A stretch of DNA of 64,000 nucleotides, taken from NCBI GenBank assembly GCA_030715195.1, contig JAUYVI010000003.1, positions 462,960-526,959 on the forward strand, given 5' to 3'. The notes beneath the pieces are model-generated. The model searched no databases. It had not been told where the DNA came from and worked only from the letters and a program-made list of their open reading frames with translations. Shown here piece by piece: positions 37,194-48,846 of this stretch. Each line of letters begins with the position of its first letter. Position 1 is the stretch's first letter. This DNA comes from Dongia sedimenti (lineage in GTDB: Bacteria > Pseudomonadota > Alphaproteobacteria > Dongiales > Dongiaceae). The position numbers and the translations under genes were made by a program.

Positions 37194-38496
37194 AGCGGAG
37201 CGCCTCCACCGGATCGAGCCGTGCGGCGCGCCAGGCAGGATAGAGTGAGGCCAGAAGCGTCAGCACCAGGGACATGGCGGAGATGAGCGCGACCTCCATC
37301 GGATCGACGATCGCCGGCAGCTTGGAGAGGAAATAGATCGTCGGGTTGAAGAGATCGGTGCCGCTGACCTCCTGCAGGAAGCGGCGGATGTTCTCGATGT
37401 TGTAAGCGAAGGCCGTGCCCAGCAGGCAGCCCAGCGCCGTGCCGATCACGCCGATGCTGGCGCCGGAGATCAGGAAAATGCGCAGGATGGTGCCGCGACT
37501 GGCGCCCATGGTGCGCATGATGGCGATGTTCCGGCCCTTGTCCTTCACCATCATGATCTGGCCGGAGATGATGTTGAAGGCCGCGACGATGATGATCAGG
37601 GTCAGGATCAGAAACATCACGTTGCGCTCGACCTCGACCGCGGTGAAGAAGTCGGCATTGGCCTGCTCCCAGTCGCCGATCACATAGCTGGTGCTGCCGC
37701 CCGTGCAATAGGCGGCGCGACCGGCGTTGAAGTCGAGCTTGGTGCCGAGGGCGGCGCAGATAGCCGGCTTCAAGGCGGGCACGTCCTGGATATTGTCGGC
37801 CATGATCTCGACGTCGGTGACGCCGCCCTTCTTCTGGAACAGAACCTGGCCGGATTCCAGCGGAATGAAGATGATGCTGTTATCGTACTGATACATGCCG
37901 ACATCGAACAACGCGACCACGCGATAGGTCTTCATGCGCGGGATCGGACCAGCCATGGTGGTCTGGACGATCGGCGTGATCAGCGTGACCTCGCCGTTGA
38001 CACCGACCCCGATCGAGCGCGCCAAGTTGGCGCCCATCACGGCGACGTCGTCATCGGCGACGAAATCCTTCAGCGTGCCATCGACGATGCTCTCGGCGAT
38101 CAGCTTGCGGGCCTGCAGGTCCTCCTGCCGCACCGACTTGACCAGGGCGCCGGCGCCGCCGCTGCGGGTGCCGGTGGCGAAGACCTGCCCCTGCACGGTC
38201 GGGGTGACCGACGCGATGCCGGGGACCTTGCGCAGCTTCTCGGTGACCGCATCGAAATCGCCGACCACGCCGTTGCCGGAGCTGCTGGAGAGCGAGAGAT
38301 GCGAGTTGAAGCCGAGGATCTTGTTCAGAAGTTCGACATGGAAGCCGTTCATCACCGACATGACGACGATCAGGGTCGCCACGCCGAGGGCGATGCCGAG
38401 GAACGAGAATCCGGCAATGACCGAGACGAACCCTTCCTGGCGGCGCGCGCGCAAGTAGCGCATCGCCACCATGCGCTCGAAGGCGTTGAAGATCAT
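37186..38496 (-). CDS. lolC: Lipoprotein-releasing ABC permease (LolC/LolE type)
   Basis: 436-residue inner-membrane permease of the lipoprotein-release system. One N-terminal helix ([29 protein letters not shown]) is followed by a large periplasmic domain (about residues 50-270) and three C-terminal helices in an FtsX-type region ([21 protein letters not shown], ending [16 protein letters not shown]). Alphaproteobacteria usually carry one such permease acting as a homodimer, sometimes called LolF. The start overlaps the proS stop by 4 bases and the stop overlaps lolD. Confidence 0.94.
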   Translation of the reverse strand: MIFNAFERMVAMRYLRARRQEGFVSVIAGFSFLGIALGVATLIVVMSVMNGFHVELLNKILGFNSHLSLSSSSGNGVVGDFDAVTEKLRKVPGIASVTPTVQGQVFATGTRSGGAGALVKSVRQEDLQARKLIAESIVDGTLKDFVADDDVAVMGANLARSIGVGVNGEVTLITPIVQTTMAGPIPRMKTYRVVALFDVGMYQYDNSIIFIPLESGQVLFQKKGGVTDVEIMADNIQDVPALKPAICAALGTKLDFNAGRAAYCTGGSTSYVIGDWEQANADFFTAVEVERNVMFLILTLIIIVAAFNIISGQIMMVKDKGRNIAIMRTMGASRGTILRIFLISGASIGVIGTALGCLLGTAFAYNIENIRRFLQEVSGTDLFNPTIYFLSKLPAIVDPMEVALISAMSLVLTLLASLYPAWRAARLDPVEALRYE

Positions 38497-39812
38497 GCTG
38501 CGGTCAGCCGGTTCAATGCTTCTTCGGCGGAGATCTCCTGCTTCTCGCCGGTCTTGCGGTTGGTGAACTCCACCTTGCCCTGCGCCGCGCCGCGCGGACC
38601 GACCACAACCTGCCAGGGCAGGCCGATCAGGTCCATTTCGGCGAATTTCTCGCCGGCGCGGATATCGCGGTCGTCGTAGAGCACCTCGACCTTGGCCTTG
38701 GTGAGCTTGGCGTAGAGGTCCTCGCAGAGCTTGCTGCAGGCGGCGTCGGCGACCTTCAGGTTGACGATGCCGGCCTTGAACGGGGCGACGCTCTCCGGCC
38801 AGATGATGCCCTTGTCGTCATGGCTGGCCTCGATCACCGCACCGACCAGACGCGAGACGCCGATGCCGTAGGAGCCCATGTGCAGGGTGACGTTCTGCCC
38901 GTCCGGGCCCTGGACCTGGGCCTTGAGCGGCTCGGAATATTTGGTGCCGAAATAGAAGATATGGCCGACCTCGATGCCGCGCGCTTCCACGCGACGCTCC
39001 GGCGCGATGGCGTCGAAACGGATGGCGTCGTGCTTCTCGTCGGTGGCGGCGTAGTCGGTGGTCCACGCCTTCACGATCGGCTCGAGATCGCTCTCGTAGT
39101 CGATGTTCATCGAGAGCACGTCGCGTTCGGTGAAGCTCTTGTCGCAAAACACCGCGCTCTCGCCGGTCTCGGCCAGGATGATGAACTCGTGGCTGAGATC
39201 GCCGCCGATCGGGCCGGTATCGGCCGCCATCGGGATCGCCTTCAATCCCATGCGGGCGAAGGTGCGGAGATAGGCGACGAACATCTTGTTATAGGCGCGC
39301 TTCGCCCCGGCGAAATCGAGGTCGAAGGAGTAGGCATCCTTCATCAGGAACTCGCGTCCGCGCATCACGCCGAAGCGCGGGCGCACCTCGTCGCGGAATT
39401 TCCACTGGATGTGATAGAGCAGCGCCGGCACGTCGCGGTAGCTCTTGGCGCCGTTGCGGAAGATGTCGGTGATCACTTCCTCGTTGGTCGGGCCGTACAG
39501 CATCTCGCGCTCGTGGCGGTCGGTGATGCGCAACATCTCCTTGCCATAGGCCTCGTAGCGGCCGGATTCCTTCCAGAGATCGGCCGACTGGATGGTCGGC
39601 ATCAGCACTTCCTGGCACCCGGTCGCGTCCTGCTCCTCGCGCACGATCCGCTCGATGTTCTTCAGCACCCGGAAGCCCAGCGGCAGCCAGGCATAGATGC
39701 CGGCGGCGGTCTGGCGCACGAGGCCCGCGCGCAGCATCAGCCGGTGCGAGACGATCTGCGCCTCGGTGGGGTTTTCCCTAAGGGTGGGCAGGAAGAACTG
39801 GCTCGAACGCAT
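38493..39812 (-). CDS. proS: Proline-tRNA ligase (short alphaproteobacterial type)
   Basis: Class II synthetase charging tRNA-Pro. Motif 2 ([26 protein letters not shown]) and motif 3 ([17 protein letters not shown]) are clear, and the C-terminal anticodon-binding domain is present ([31 protein letters not shown]). At 439 residues it lacks the ~180-residue editing insertion of E. coli ProRS, the usual state in Alphaproteobacteria, where a separate trans-editing protein can take over. Start at ATG 39812 ([15 protein letters not shown]) is conserved. It is coupled to lolC by overlap. Confidence 0.96.
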   Translation of the reverse strand: MRSSQFFLPTLRENPTEAQIVSHRLMLRAGLVRQTAAGIYAWLPLGFRVLKNIERIVREEQDATGCQEVLMPTIQSADLWKESGRYEAYGKEMLRITDRHEREMLYGPTNEEVITDIFRNGAKSYRDVPALLYHIQWKFRDEVRPRFGVMRGREFLMKDAYSFDLDFAGAKRAYNKMFVAYLRTFARMGLKAIPMAADTGPIGGDLSHEFIILAETGESAVFCDKSFTERDVLSMNIDYESDLEPIVKAWTTDYAATDEKHDAIRFDAIAPERRVEARGIEVGHIFYFGTKYSEPLKAQVQGPDGQNVTLHMGSYGIGVSRLVGAVIEASHDDKGIIWPESVAPFKAGIVNLKVADAACSKLCEDLYAKLTKAKVEVLYDDRDIRAGEKFAEMDLIGLPWQVVVGPRGAAQGKVEFTNRKTGEKQEISAEEALNRLTAA

Positions 39813-39922
39813 GTGGTTGGGAATCCTTAAGGAATCTGCGGCTGGAGCGCGAATTTAGGCAATGGATTGTGGCCTGTCGAGGGCGGTGGTTTGGGAATTG
39901 GGGCGGCGGCGCGTCGCCAAGC

Positions 39923-40330
39923 CTACTTGTACGGAACCTGCTGCCGGCAGAGATCGGCCAAGGCCGCCTGCTCGGGGTCGGTCAGTTCCTGGCCGTTGAA
40001 ATAGACCCGGTTGCCGTGGACCGTCACGGTGCCGATCTCGGCCTTGGCGGCGAACAGCACGGAATTGGCGGGGATATGGTACTTGTCCTGGATGAACAGC
40101 TCGATCGGGATGACGATCGTTTCCGGGAGCTTGAGATTGATGCCGCCGTTGAGATCGGCCGGCACGACCGCCTGGCCATGGGCGTCTACGCCCGGCTGGT
40201 ACTCGACACCGGGCGGCTGCTGATACTGCACCAGCCGGTCGCAGTCCTGGCGGGTCACCGCGATGTCCGCCGCCGCGGGACCGGCGGCGATGCCCAGCAC
40301 AATGGTTAATGCGATCGCGCGGAATTGCAT
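39923..40330 (-). CDS. Small secreted protein of unknown function
   Basis: 135-residue predicted periplasmic protein from ATG 40330, with a signal peptide (MQFRAIALTIVLGIAAGPAAA, cleaved before DIAVTRQDC). The mature part has two Cys (DCDRLVQYQ and ADLCRQQV), possibly a disulfide, and beta-rich stretches (ETIVIPIELFIQDKYHIPA, GTVTVHGNRVYFNG). No family is recognised, though proteins of this kind occur between rnj and proS in some Rhodospirillales, as far as I recall. An upstream frame to 40375 overlaps rnj and looks non-coding. Confidence 0.65.
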   Translation of the reverse strand: MQFRAIALTIVLGIAAGPAAADIAVTRQDCDRLVQYQQPPGVEYQPGVDAHGQAVVPADLNGGINLKLPETIVIPIELFIQDKYHIPANSVLFAAKAEIGTVTVHGNRVYFNGQELTDPEQAALADLCRQQVPYK

Positions 40331-40371
40331 GCCCCTAAGATGGGCGTTTGCCGGTCGTTGCGCCAGAGGAG

Positions 40372-42072
40372 TCACACCCGGATCACGTGAACGCGCGTGA
40401 TCGGCTTCTTGTCATGGGCCTTGTGGAACCAGCGGCGGGCGGCGAGGCGCGCCGCTTCGGCGATCTCGCCGTCATTCTCCAGCTTAGCGGCGGAGAGGTT
40501 CTCGACCGCGTCGGCCACGGCATCGGCGATGTCGTCCTTGGCGTCGGTCTCCAGGTCGCCTTCCAGTAGGCCTTCCAGGGTCACCTGCGGATCGGTGACG
40601 AGGTCGCCGCGCCAGTTCATCACCAGCGAGACCAGGATTACGCCGTTGAAGCCGAGCCGGTGGCGGTGGCGCACCACCTCGCTGGTCATCTGCACCAGGG
40701 TCTTGCCGTCCACGCCGAGTCTGCCATTCGTCACCCGGGCGATGATCTCCGCCGGACCGGGTGCCAGGCGGATGATGGCGCCGTTGGCCGCCTCGACCGC
40801 CTGCGGCACCTGGCATTCGCGCGCCAGCGCCGCATGCTCGCGGATGTGGCGGGCCTCGCCATGCACCGGGATCGCGATCTTGGGCCGGACCCACTGATAC
40901 ATCTCGGTCAGCTCGTCGCGGGCCGGATGGCCGGAGACATGGATCATCTCGTCATGGTCGGTGATGACCTCGACGTCGCTGTGGATGAGGTTGTTCTGCA
41001 AGAGCGAGATCGACTTCTCGTTGCCCGGGATGACGCGCGAGGAGAAGATCACCGCGTCGCCGGCCTCGAGATGCACATGCGGATGCTCGCCCTTGGCGAT
41101 CCTCGCCAAAGCCGCCCGGGCTTCGCCCTGGCTGCCGGTGCAGATCATGACGATCTTCTCCTTGGGGAAGAAGCCGACGTCATGCTCCTCGATGAACTCG
41201 GGAAGATCGGTCAGGTAGCCGTTCTCCCGCGCCGCCTCGGTCATGCGCCACAGGGAACGGCCGACCAGCGCGACCTGGCGGTCGTTCGCCATGGCGGCCC
41301 GGGTGATGGTCTCCAGCCGCGCCACGTTGCTGGCGAAGCAGCCGACCGCCACCCTGCCCTTGCGTTCGCCGATCAGCTTGGTCATCGACGGCAGGATGTC
41401 GGCCTCGGAGCCGGAGGTGCCCTTAACAAAGACGTTGGTGGAATCGCAGACCATGGCGAGGACGTTGCCGTCGCCCAGGCGCCGCAAGGCCTGCTCGTCG
41501 GTGGTCTCGCCGATCACCGGATCGGGATCGAGCTTCCAGTCGCCGGTGTGCAGCACGGTGCCGAGCTTGGTGCGCAGCACCACGGCATTGGGCTCCGGGA
41601 TCGAATGGGTGAGCGTGATCAGCTCGAGCTCGAACGGGCCGATCGAGAACTTGCCCGACATCGGGATCTCGGTGATCTTCGCTTTGCCCTCGAGCCCGTG
41701 CTCTTTCAGCTTGCGGCGCAGCACCGAGGCGGTGAACGGCGTCGCATACATCGGGCAGCGCAGCTTCGGCCAGAGATAGGGCACCGCGCCGATATGGTCC
41801 TCATGGGCATGGGTCAGCACCAGCCCGGCCAGGTCCTGCACCCGTTCGGTGATGAAGGCCGGGTCCGGCATGATGACTTCGATCGACGGCGTCTCGTCGC
41901 CGCCGAAGGTGACGCCGAGATCGATCATCAGCCACTTGCCGGCATGGCCGTAGAGATTGAGGTTCATCCCGATCTCGCCCGCCCCGCCCAGCGGCAGGAA
42001 CAGCAGCTCGTCGGCCGAGGGCTTGTGGAAGTCCGAGCTGGGCGTTGCGCTTTTTTGGGTTGGTGTTTTCAA
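40372..42072 (-). CDS. rnj: Ribonuclease J
   Basis: 566-residue metallo-beta-lactamase/beta-CASP nuclease with endo- and 5'-3' exonuclease activity in mRNA decay and rRNA maturation. The zinc motif HAHEDHIGAVPYLW, VLHTGDWKLDPDP, and the beta-CASP motifs (VCDSTNVF; GSQGEARAALARIA; VHVSGHPARDELTEM-type region; IPVHGEARHIREHA) are intact. The start PSADELLFLPLGGAGEIGMNLNLYG is characteristic. It overlaps the coaX stop by 4 bases, part of the conserved nuoN-birA-coaX-rnj run. Confidence 0.95.
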   Translation of the reverse strand: MKTPTQKSATPSSDFHKPSADELLFLPLGGAGEIGMNLNLYGHAGKWLMIDLGVTFGGDETPSIEVIMPDPAFITERVQDLAGLVLTHAHEDHIGAVPYLWPKLRCPMYATPFTASVLRRKLKEHGLEGKAKITEIPMSGKFSIGPFELELITLTHSIPEPNAVVLRTKLGTVLHTGDWKLDPDPVIGETTDEQALRRLGDGNVLAMVCDSTNVFVKGTSGSEADILPSMTKLIGERKGRVAVGCFASNVARLETITRAAMANDRQVALVGRSLWRMTEAARENGYLTDLPEFIEEHDVGFFPKEKIVMICTGSQGEARAALARIAKGEHPHVHLEAGDAVIFSSRVIPGNEKSISLLQNNLIHSDVEVITDHDEMIHVSGHPARDELTEMYQWVRPKIAIPVHGEARHIREHAALARECQVPQAVEAANGAIIRLAPGPAEIIARVTNGRLGVDGKTLVQMTSEVVRHRHRLGFNGVILVSLVMNWRGDLVTDPQVTLEGLLEGDLETDAKDDIADAVADAVENLSAAKLENDGEIAEAARLAARRWFHKAHDKKPITRVHVIRV

Positions 42073-42842
42073 TTTTTGTTCCGCCGGTAGATCTCGACCA
42101 GGCCGCGCATGGTGATCTCCGGATCCAAATGATGAATGAGCGGCGTGACGCCGACGAAAAGCGGGGCCAGGCCGCCGGTGGCGATCACCGCGAGATCGGC
42201 GCCGAACTCCGCCGTGATCCGCTGCACCATGCCCTCCACCAACCCGACATAGCCCCAGAAGATGCCGGATTGCATGGCCTCGGTGGTGCTCTTGCCGATG
42301 ACCCGGTTCGGGCGCTCGACGGCGATGCGCGGCAGCATGGCGGTGGCGCTGTGCAGGATCTCGACCGAGAGGTTGATGCCGGGCGAGATGGCGCCGCCGA
42401 GATAGTTGCCCTCCCCGTCCGCGACGTCGAAGGTGGTGGCGGTGCCGAAATCGACGATGACCAGTGGCTTCTTGTAGGTGATATGGCCGCCGACGGCATT
42501 GGCGAGCCGGTCGGCGCCGACCGTCGAGACCGGAATGTCCATCTTCACCTGGATGCCGAGCTTCACAGCCGGGTCGCCGACCACCAGCGGCTTGGTCTTC
42601 AGGTGCTGCTCGCAGAGCATGGTCAGGTGGAAGACCGCTTGCGGCACCACGCTGGCGATGATGGCACCGGTGATCTTCTTGAAGTCCAGCCCGGCCATGA
42701 TCATCAGCTGGTTCAGCCAGACCACGTACTGGTCGGCGGTGCGGCCGGCCTCGGTCTTCAGGCGCCAGTCGCCGACCGGCTTCTCGCCGTCATAGACCGC
42801 GAATTTCACGTTGGTGTTGTTGGCGTTGATGCACAGGAGCAT
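42069..42842 (-). CDS. coaX: Type III pantothenate kinase
   Basis: 257-residue ASKHA-fold kinase phosphorylating pantothenate, the first step of CoA synthesis. The pantothenate-site motif GADRLANAVGG and the phosphate-binding VDFGTATTFDVAD region are present, as are GGAISPGINLSVEILH and IATGGLAPLF. The N-terminal phosphate loop reads CINANNTNVKF, whereas most CoaX enzymes have an Asp at residue 6 (IDxGNT); here it is Asn6. I believe some Rhodospirillales share this variant, so it need not mean loss of function. It lies 8 bases after birA. Confidence 0.92.
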   Translation of the reverse strand: MLLCINANNTNVKFAVYDGEKPVGDWRLKTEAGRTADQYVVWLNQLMIMAGLDFKKITGAIIASVVPQAVFHLTMLCEQHLKTKPLVVGDPAVKLGIQVKMDIPVSTVGADRLANAVGGHITYKKPLVIVDFGTATTFDVADGEGNYLGGAISPGINLSVEILHSATAMLPRIAVERPNRVIGKSTTEAMQSGIFWGYVGLVEGMVQRITAEFGADLAVIATGGLAPLFVGVTPLIHHLDPEITMRGLVEIYRRNKN

Positions 42843-42850
42843 GGGCGCTC

Positions 42851-43588
42851 TCAGAGATTCGGAAAAAAGATGTCGCCGGCGGCGATGCGGCGCTGCTGGC
42901 CGGAATCCAGCTGCATGATCAGCGCGCCGTCGGGGTCGAGGTCGGCGAAGCGGCCGGCCACTTCCTCGCGCTCCAGGCGCGCCACGACCCGCTCGCCGAC
43001 ACCGGCGGCAAAGGCCAGCCAGTCGGACCGGATCACCTGGAAGCCGCCCGCGACCCAGGCATCATAGAATGGGCCGAACACATCCAGGAAGCGATCGAGC
43101 AGTGCCCGCGGGCTGAGAGAGGGCCCGCCCGAGGCGACCAGATCGGTGGTCGGATAGAGGCCGGTTTCCGGATGCGAGAGGATGTTCACGCCGATGCCGA
43201 GCACCAGCCAGTCGACTTTCCCGTCGGGCCCACTGCCCGCTTCGAGCGACATGCCGGTCATCTTGCGGCCGTCGATCAAGAGATCGTTCGGCCATTTGTG
43301 CAGCACCTCGGCCGGCGTGAGGTCGCGCAATACGCGCCCCAGGGCGACCGCGGCGACGAAACCAAGCGTAGCGCCCTGCGCCGGGCGACAGTCGGGGCGC
43401 AGCAGGAACGAGACATAGAGATTACCGAGCGGAGAGAACCAGTCCCGGCCCCGCCGGCCCCGGCCCGCGGTCTGTTCGTCCGCGCGCAGCACCAAGCCTT
43501 CCGGCTCGCCTTCGGCGGCACGCTGGCGCAAGGCCGCGTTGGTGCTATCGATGGACGGGACTTCCGTGATCCGGAAGGCGATCGTCAT
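42851..43588 (-). CDS. birA: Biotin-[acetyl-CoA-carboxylase] ligase
   Basis: 245-residue biotin protein ligase that activates biotin with ATP and attaches it to carrier lysines. The ligase motif [28 protein letters not shown] and VLGIGVNIL are visible, with the small C-terminal SH3-like domain ([24 protein letters not shown]). The N-terminal DNA-binding domain of E. coli BirA is absent, so this is the monofunctional form. ATG 43588 overlaps the nuoN stop (ATGA); the open frame upstream lies within nuoN. Confidence 0.94.
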   Translation of the reverse strand: MTIAFRITEVPSIDSTNAALRQRAAEGEPEGLVLRADEQTAGRGRRGRDWFSPLGNLYVSFLLRPDCRPAQGATLGFVAAVALGRVLRDLTPAEVLHKWPNDLLIDGRKMTGMSLEAGSGPDGKVDWLVLGIGVNILSHPETGLYPTTDLVASGGPSLSPRALLDRFLDVFGPFYDAWVAGGFQVIRSDWLAFAAGVGERVVARLEREEVAGRFADLDPDGALIMQLDSGQQRRIAAGDIFFPNL

Positions 43589-45036
43589 CCAGGGAACAGG
43601 CTGGCGGCCGCACTGGTCGCCGCTTCCGCGACCGGGCCCGGCACGAAGACGCCGAGCAGGACGAACAGCGTGCAGACCAGCAGCACGACGCGGATCGTCG
43701 GGTCCGGCCGGTCGAACACGCCCTCGCCCGTATCGAAGCACATCACCTTAACGACCCGGATGTAATAGAAGCAGGAGACCACACTGGCGACGACGCCGAT
43801 CACGGCCAGTACGTAGAGATGCGCGTCGATCGCGGCGTTGAACACGAACAGCTTGCCGAAGAATCCGGCGAAGGGCGGGATCCCGGCCATCGAGAACAGG
43901 AAGATCACGAAGGAATAGGCCAGCAGCGGCTGGCTCTTGGCGAGACCGGCCAGGTCGCCGATCTCCTCGACCATCTCGCCCTTGCGGCGCATGGCGAGGA
44001 TCACGCCGAAGGCGCCGATCGTGGTGACGATGTAGATCGCCATGAAGATCAGCACGCTCTCGACGCCGAGCTGCGTTCCGGCGGAGAGGCCGACCAGGGC
44101 GTAGCCGATATTGCCGATCGAGCTGTAGGCCATCAGGCGCTTGATGTTGCGCTGGTTGATCGCCGCCACGGCGCCGAGCACCATCGAGAGCACGGCGATC
44201 ACCACGATGATTTGCTGCCACTGGAGCAGCAGCGGGCCGAACGGGCCGATCAGCACGCGGGTGAACAGCGCCAGCGCCGCCACCTTGGGCGCCGCGGCGA
44301 AGAAAGCGGTGACCGGCGTCGGCGCGCCCTCGTAGACGTCGGGCGTCCACATGTGGAACGGCACGGCGGAGATCTTGAAGGCGAGGCCCGCGGAGAGGAA
44401 CACCAGGCCGACGATCAGGCCGACCGCGGGCTGGCCGTCCGAGGCCAGCGACTTGGCCAGCACGGTGAAGTCGGTCGAACCGGTGAAGCCGTAGATCATC
44501 GAGGCGCCGTAGAGCAGCATGCCCGAGGAGAGCGCGCCGAGGACGAAGTACTTGAGGCCCGCCTCGGTCGATCTCACGGTGTCGCGGCGGAACGCGGCGG
44601 TGACATAGAGCGCCAGGCTCTGCAGCTCCAGGCCGACATAGAGCGAGATCAGGTTGTTGGCCGAGATCATCATGCTCATGCCGAGCGCGGCGATGGTCAT
44701 CAGGATCGGAAATTCGAAGCGCATCATGTCGTTGCGCGACGCATAGCCGATCGAGATCAGGATCGCGGCGGCGGTTGCCAGAAGGGCAAGCACCTTCATG
44801 AAGGCGGCGAAGCCGTCGACGATGAACTGGCCGCCGAAGGCGGGATCGGCGCCGGTCGCCGGGGCCACATGCACCGCCAGATAGGCGGCGATGCAGAGCG
44901 CGCCGGCGGCGAGCCAGGAGATCAGCCGCATCGACTTGTCGCCCAGGAACACGCCCAGGAGCAGCAGCGCCATGGCGGAGATCGCCAGGAGAATCTCCGG
45001 CGTCGCGGCGGCGAGGTTGAGTTCGGCGAAGCTCAT
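43585..45036 (-). CDS. nuoN: NADH-quinone oxidoreductase subunit N
   Basis: Antiporter-like membrane subunit of complex I, 483 residues with about 14 helices. The conserved proton-channel residues lie in [17 protein letters not shown] helix 5 (reads [19 protein letters not shown]) and [25 protein letters not shown]. It is the last nuo gene, one base after nuoM, and its stop overlaps birA. Confidence 0.96.
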   Translation of the reverse strand: MSFAELNLAAATPEILLAISAMALLLLGVFLGDKSMRLISWLAAGALCIAAYLAVHVAPATGADPAFGGQFIVDGFAAFMKVLALLATAAAILISIGYASRNDMMRFEFPILMTIAALGMSMMISANNLISLYVGLELQSLALYVTAAFRRDTVRSTEAGLKYFVLGALSSGMLLYGASMIYGFTGSTDFTVLAKSLASDGQPAVGLIVGLVFLSAGLAFKISAVPFHMWTPDVYEGAPTPVTAFFAAAPKVAALALFTRVLIGPFGPLLLQWQQIIVVIAVLSMVLGAVAAINQRNIKRLMAYSSIGNIGYALVGLSAGTQLGVESVLIFMAIYIVTTIGAFGVILAMRRKGEMVEEIGDLAGLAKSQPLLAYSFVIFLFSMAGIPPFAGFFGKLFVFNAAIDAHLYVLAVIGVVASVVSCFYYIRVVKVMCFDTGEGVFDRPDPTIRVVLLVCTLFVLLGVFVPGPVAEAATSAAASLFPG

Positions 45037-45037
45037 C

Positions 45038-46573
45038 TTACTCTCCCGAACCCGAAGCGCCCGCTTGGGCGACGTTGGTCTGCTGGGTGTGCAGCAAAGC
45101 GGTCTGGTGGGTCTTGATCAGGTTGTCGACCGCGGGGCCGAAGATCGCGGTGAACGAGCTCGGATAGATGCCCATCCAGAGCACGATCGCGATCAGCGGC
45201 ACGAACAGCGCGATCTCGCGCGGGCTGAGGTCCAGGAAGTTCTTCAGGTCGGGCTTGGTCAGCTCTCCGAAGATCACCCGGCGATAGAGCCAAAGCATAT
45301 AGGCCGCACCCAGGATCACGCCGGTGGCGATGAAGAACGCCGCCCAGGTGTTGTCCTTGAACACGCCGACCATGACCAGGAACTCGCCGATGAAGCCGCT
45401 GGTGCCGGGCAGACCCACCGACGCCATCGTGAAGATCATGAAGGCGAAGGCATAGCGCGGCATGTTGTTGACCAGGCCGCCATAGCGGCCGATCTCGCGG
45501 GTGTGCAGCCGGTCATAGACCACGCCGACGCAGAGGAAGAGCGCGCCGGAGACGACGCCGTGGGAGAGCATCTGGAACAGTGCGCCCTCGATTCCCTGCT
45601 GATTCAGGCTGAAGATGCCGGCGGTCACGAAGCCCATATGCGCGACCGAGGAATAGGCGATCAGCTTCTTCATGTCCTCCTGGGCCAGCGCCACCAGCGA
45701 GGTGTAGATCACCGCCACGACGCTGAGGGTGTAGATCAGCGGCGTGAAATAGACCGAGGCGTCGGGCAGCATCGGCAGCGAGAAGCGCAGGAACCCGTAT
45801 CCGCCGATCTTCAGCAGCACGCCGGCCAGGATCACCGAGCCCGCGGTCGGCGCTTCGACATGCGCGTCCGGCAGCCAGGTGTGGACCGGCCACATCGGCA
45901 CCTTGACCGCGAAAGAGGCGAGGAAGGCGAGCCAGAGCCACTTCTGCATGCCCGGGTCGAAATGGGTCTGCATCAGGGTCGGGATGTCGGTGGTGCCGGC
46001 CTGGTTGTACATGGCCAGGATCGCCAGCAGCATCAGCACCGAGCCGAGCAAGGTGTAGAGGAAGAACTTGATCGCCGAGTAGACGCGCCGCGCACCGCCC
46101 CAGACACCGATGATCAGGTACATCGGGATCAGCACGCCTTCGAAGAAAACATAGAAGGCCAGGAAGTCGAGCGCGCAGAAGGTGCCGACCATCAGGGTCT
46201 CGAGCACCAGGAAGGCGATCATGTATTCCTTGACCCGGACCGTGATCGCTTCCCAGCTCGCCAGGATGCAGATCGGCGTCAGCAGGGTCGAGAGCAGCAC
46301 GAAGGTCATCGAGATGCCGTCGACGCCCATCCGGTAGCCGATCTTCAGGCTCGGCATCCATTCCGCGTTCTCCTCGAACTGGAAGCCCGGATCGGTGCGG
46401 TCGAAGTTGAACCAGATGTAGAGCGAGAGCAGGAACACCACGGTCGAGGTGATCAGCGCCAGGATCCGGGCGCTGCGGGCCACGAAGGCATCGTCGCCGC
46501 GGGTCACCAGGATCAGCAGCGCGCCGACCAGCGGCAGGAAGGTGGTGAGGGAGAGGATCGGGAAATCGGTCAT
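45038..46573 (-). CDS. nuoM: NADH-quinone oxidoreductase subunit M
   Basis: Antiporter-like proton-pumping subunit of complex I, 511 residues and about 14 helices. Diagnostic stretches are [21 protein letters not shown] with the essential helix-5 Glu, [27 protein letters not shown] with the helix-7 Lys, and the helix-8 [14 protein letters not shown]. It ends in a short Gln/Gly/Ser tail. Between nuoL (7 bases upstream) and nuoN. Confidence 0.97.
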   Translation of the reverse strand: MTDFPILSLTTFLPLVGALLILVTRGDDAFVARSARILALITSTVVFLLSLYIWFNFDRTDPGFQFEENAEWMPSLKIGYRMGVDGISMTFVLLSTLLTPICILASWEAITVRVKEYMIAFLVLETLMVGTFCALDFLAFYVFFEGVLIPMYLIIGVWGGARRVYSAIKFFLYTLLGSVLMLLAILAMYNQAGTTDIPTLMQTHFDPGMQKWLWLAFLASFAVKVPMWPVHTWLPDAHVEAPTAGSVILAGVLLKIGGYGFLRFSLPMLPDASVYFTPLIYTLSVVAVIYTSLVALAQEDMKKLIAYSSVAHMGFVTAGIFSLNQQGIEGALFQMLSHGVVSGALFLCVGVVYDRLHTREIGRYGGLVNNMPRYAFAFMIFTMASVGLPGTSGFIGEFLVMVGVFKDNTWAAFFIATGVILGAAYMLWLYRRVIFGELTKPDLKNFLDLSPREIALFVPLIAIVLWMGIYPSSFTAIFGPAVDNLIKTHQTALLHTQQTNVAQAGASGSGE

Positions 46574-46580
46574 CTGAGCC

Positions 46581-48527
46581 TCAGCCTCGGAACGCGACCA
46601 GATACCAGGAGACCAGCGCGACCACGCCGATCATCATGGCAAAGGCATAGTGGTAAACGTAGCCGGTCTGCAGCTTGCTGGCGCGCCGCGCCAGATCGAC
46701 CGTGACCTGGGAAATGCCGTCGGGGCCGAGCCCGTCGATGATCTTCCCGTCCCCGCCTTTCCACAGCACGCGGCCGAGCGCCTTGGCCGGATTGACCAGG
46801 GTGGCGTCGAACAACTCGTCGAACAGCCATTTCCTGTAGACGAAGGTGTAGATCGGGCCGAAGGCGGCCGCGATCTTCGCCGGCAGGTCGGTCCGCTTCA
46901 TGTAGGCGATGAACGAGAAGCCGATGCCGACGAGGCCGGCCAGCAGCGGCAGCAGGGCGACCCAGGTCGGCACTTCATGCGCCTCGTGCGGCACATGGTT
47001 GTCCGGTGCAAAGAACAGGGCCTCGCCCCAGAACGCTTCCATATGCTCGCCGACGAAGTACGGCGCGAAGGCGATACCGGCCACAACGGCGCCGACCGCC
47101 AGCACGATCAGCGGCACCAGCATCACCCACGGGCTTTCATGGACGTGCTCCATGGTGTGGTGATCGGCGCGCGGCTTGCCGTGGAAGGTCAGGAACAGCA
47201 GGCGCCAGGAATAGAAGGCGGTCATCACCGCGGCCAGGATGCCGAGCCAATAGGCGTACATGCCGACGCCGCTATGCGCGGCGAAGGCGGATTCCAGGAT
47301 CGAATCCTTGGAATAGAAGCCGGCGAAGCCGTAGACGCCCGGGATGCCGATGCCGGCGAGCGCCAGGCTGCCGATCCACATCAGCGCATAGGTCCAGGGG
47401 ATCAGCTTGTAGATGCCGCCCATCTTGCGCATGTCCTGCTCGTCGGACATCGCATGGATCACCGAGCCCGAGCAGAGGAACAGCAGCGCCTTGAAGAAGG
47501 CATGGGTGAACAGGTGGAACATCGCCGCGCCATAGGCGCCGACGCCGGCCGCGAAGAACATGTAGCCGAGCTGCGAGCAGGTCGAATAGGCGATCACCCG
47601 CTTGATGTCGAATTGCGTCAGGCCGATCGTCGCCGCGAAGAAGGCGGTCGAGGCCCCGATCACCGTCACCACCAGCTTGGCGTCGGGCGCGAACTCGAAC
47701 ATCGGCGACAGGCGGCAGACCATGAACACGCCGGCGGTCACCATGGTCGCGGCGTGGATCAGCGCCGAGACCGGGGTCGGGCCTTCCATCGCGTCCGGCA
47801 GCCAGGTGTGCAGCGGGACCTGGGCCGATTTGCCCATGGCGCCGATGAACAGCAGGATGCAGAGCGTGGTCATGACATCCGGGGTCCAGCTCAGGAAATG
47901 GAAGGTCTTGCCGACCTGGTCGGGCACCGCCGCGAAGACGGTCTCGAACTGCACCGAGTTGAAGATCATGAAGACGCCGAAGATGCCGAGGGCGAAGCCG
48001 AAATCGCCGACCCGGTTCACGACGAAGGCCTTGATCGCGGCCGCGTTCGCGCTGGGCTTGTGGAACCAGAAGCCGATCAGCAGGTAGGAGCAGAGGCCCA
48101 CCCCTTCCCAGCCGAAGAACATCTGCACGAAATTGTCGGCCGTCACCAGCATCAGCATGGCGAAGGTGAACAGCGACAGATAGGCGAAGAAGCGCGGCTT
48201 CGAATGGTCGTGGCCCATGTAGCCGATCGAATAGACATGGACCATGGAAGAAACCGTGGTCACCACCACCAGCATGACGGCCGAGAGCTGATCGACCCGG
48301 ATCGCCCAATCGGCCTTGAAGTCGCCGGTCGAGAACCAGGAGAACAGCACCGTCGTGCGCGGCGTGCCGCCGAAATTGACGTCGAAGAACACGATCCAGG
48401 ACATCACCGCCGAGGCCAGCAGCAGGCCGGTGGTGATGTACATCGCCGGCTTGTCGCCGAGGCGACGGTTGCCGAGACCCGCGATGAGCGCGCCGACCAG
48501 AGGCAGCAATACGATCCAGGCGTCCAT
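46581..48527 (-). CDS. nuoL: NADH-quinone oxidoreductase subunit L
   Basis: The distal antiporter-like subunit of complex I, 648 residues. Typical features: [20 protein letters not shown] (helix 5 Glu), [32 protein letters not shown] (helix 7 Lys), [20 protein letters not shown], and a C-terminal lateral amphipathic helix before the last membrane segment. It lies 7 bases after nuoK. Nothing unusual in length or residues. Confidence 0.97.
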   Translation of the reverse strand: MDAWIVLLPLVGALIAGLGNRRLGDKPAMYITTGLLLASAVMSWIVFFDVNFGGTPRTTVLFSWFSTGDFKADWAIRVDQLSAVMLVVVTTVSSMVHVYSIGYMGHDHSKPRFFAYLSLFTFAMLMLVTADNFVQMFFGWEGVGLCSYLLIGFWFHKPSANAAAIKAFVVNRVGDFGFALGIFGVFMIFNSVQFETVFAAVPDQVGKTFHFLSWTPDVMTTLCILLFIGAMGKSAQVPLHTWLPDAMEGPTPVSALIHAATMVTAGVFMVCRLSPMFEFAPDAKLVVTVIGASTAFFAATIGLTQFDIKRVIAYSTCSQLGYMFFAAGVGAYGAAMFHLFTHAFFKALLFLCSGSVIHAMSDEQDMRKMGGIYKLIPWTYALMWIGSLALAGIGIPGVYGFAGFYSKDSILESAFAAHSGVGMYAYWLGILAAVMTAFYSWRLLFLTFHGKPRADHHTMEHVHESPWVMLVPLIVLAVGAVVAGIAFAPYFVGEHMEAFWGEALFFAPDNHVPHEAHEVPTWVALLPLLAGLVGIGFSFIAYMKRTDLPAKIAAAFGPIYTFVYRKWLFDELFDATLVNPAKALGRVLWKGGDGKIIDGLGPDGISQVTVDLARRASKLQTGYVYHYAFAMMIGVVALVSWYLVAFRG

Positions 48528-48534
48528 CTCTGCC

Positions 48535-48843
48535 TCAGCCGTTCATCATGTTGATGTCTTCGACCGCGATCGAGCCGCGGTTGCGGAAATAGACCACCAG
48601 GATCGCCAGGCCGATCGCGGCTTCCGCGGCGGCCACGGTCAGCACGAACATGGCGAAGACCTGCCCCACCATGTCGCCCAGGAAATGCGAAAAGGCGACC
48701 AGGTTGATGTTCACGGCCAGCAGCATCAGCTCGACCGACATCAGGATGATGATGACGTTCTTGCGGTTCAGGAAGATGCCGAAGATCCCGATGGTGAACA
48801 GGATCGCCGCGACGGTGAGATAGTGCGTCAGGGTGATTGCCAT
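48535..48843 (-). CDS. nuoK: NADH-quinone oxidoreductase subunit K
   Basis: 102-residue, three-helix membrane subunit homologous to MrpC. The start [25 protein letters not shown] and the helix [20 protein letters not shown] carry the conserved Glu; the third helix is [24 protein letters not shown] with the second conserved Glu. It sits 3 bases after nuoJ. Confidence 0.97.
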   Translation of the reverse strand: MAITLTHYLTVAAILFTIGIFGIFLNRKNVIIILMSVELMLLAVNINLVAFSHFLGDMVGQVFAMFVLTVAAAEAAIGLAILVVYFRNRGSIAVEDINMMNG

Positions 48844-48846
48844 GGC

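Noticed and set aside
44891..48554. Long plus-strand frames antisense to the nuo genes, rich in His, Asp, Glu and Gln
   Set aside because: The composition is the reverse-strand image of membrane proteins; all 14 nuo genes on the minus strand are complete.
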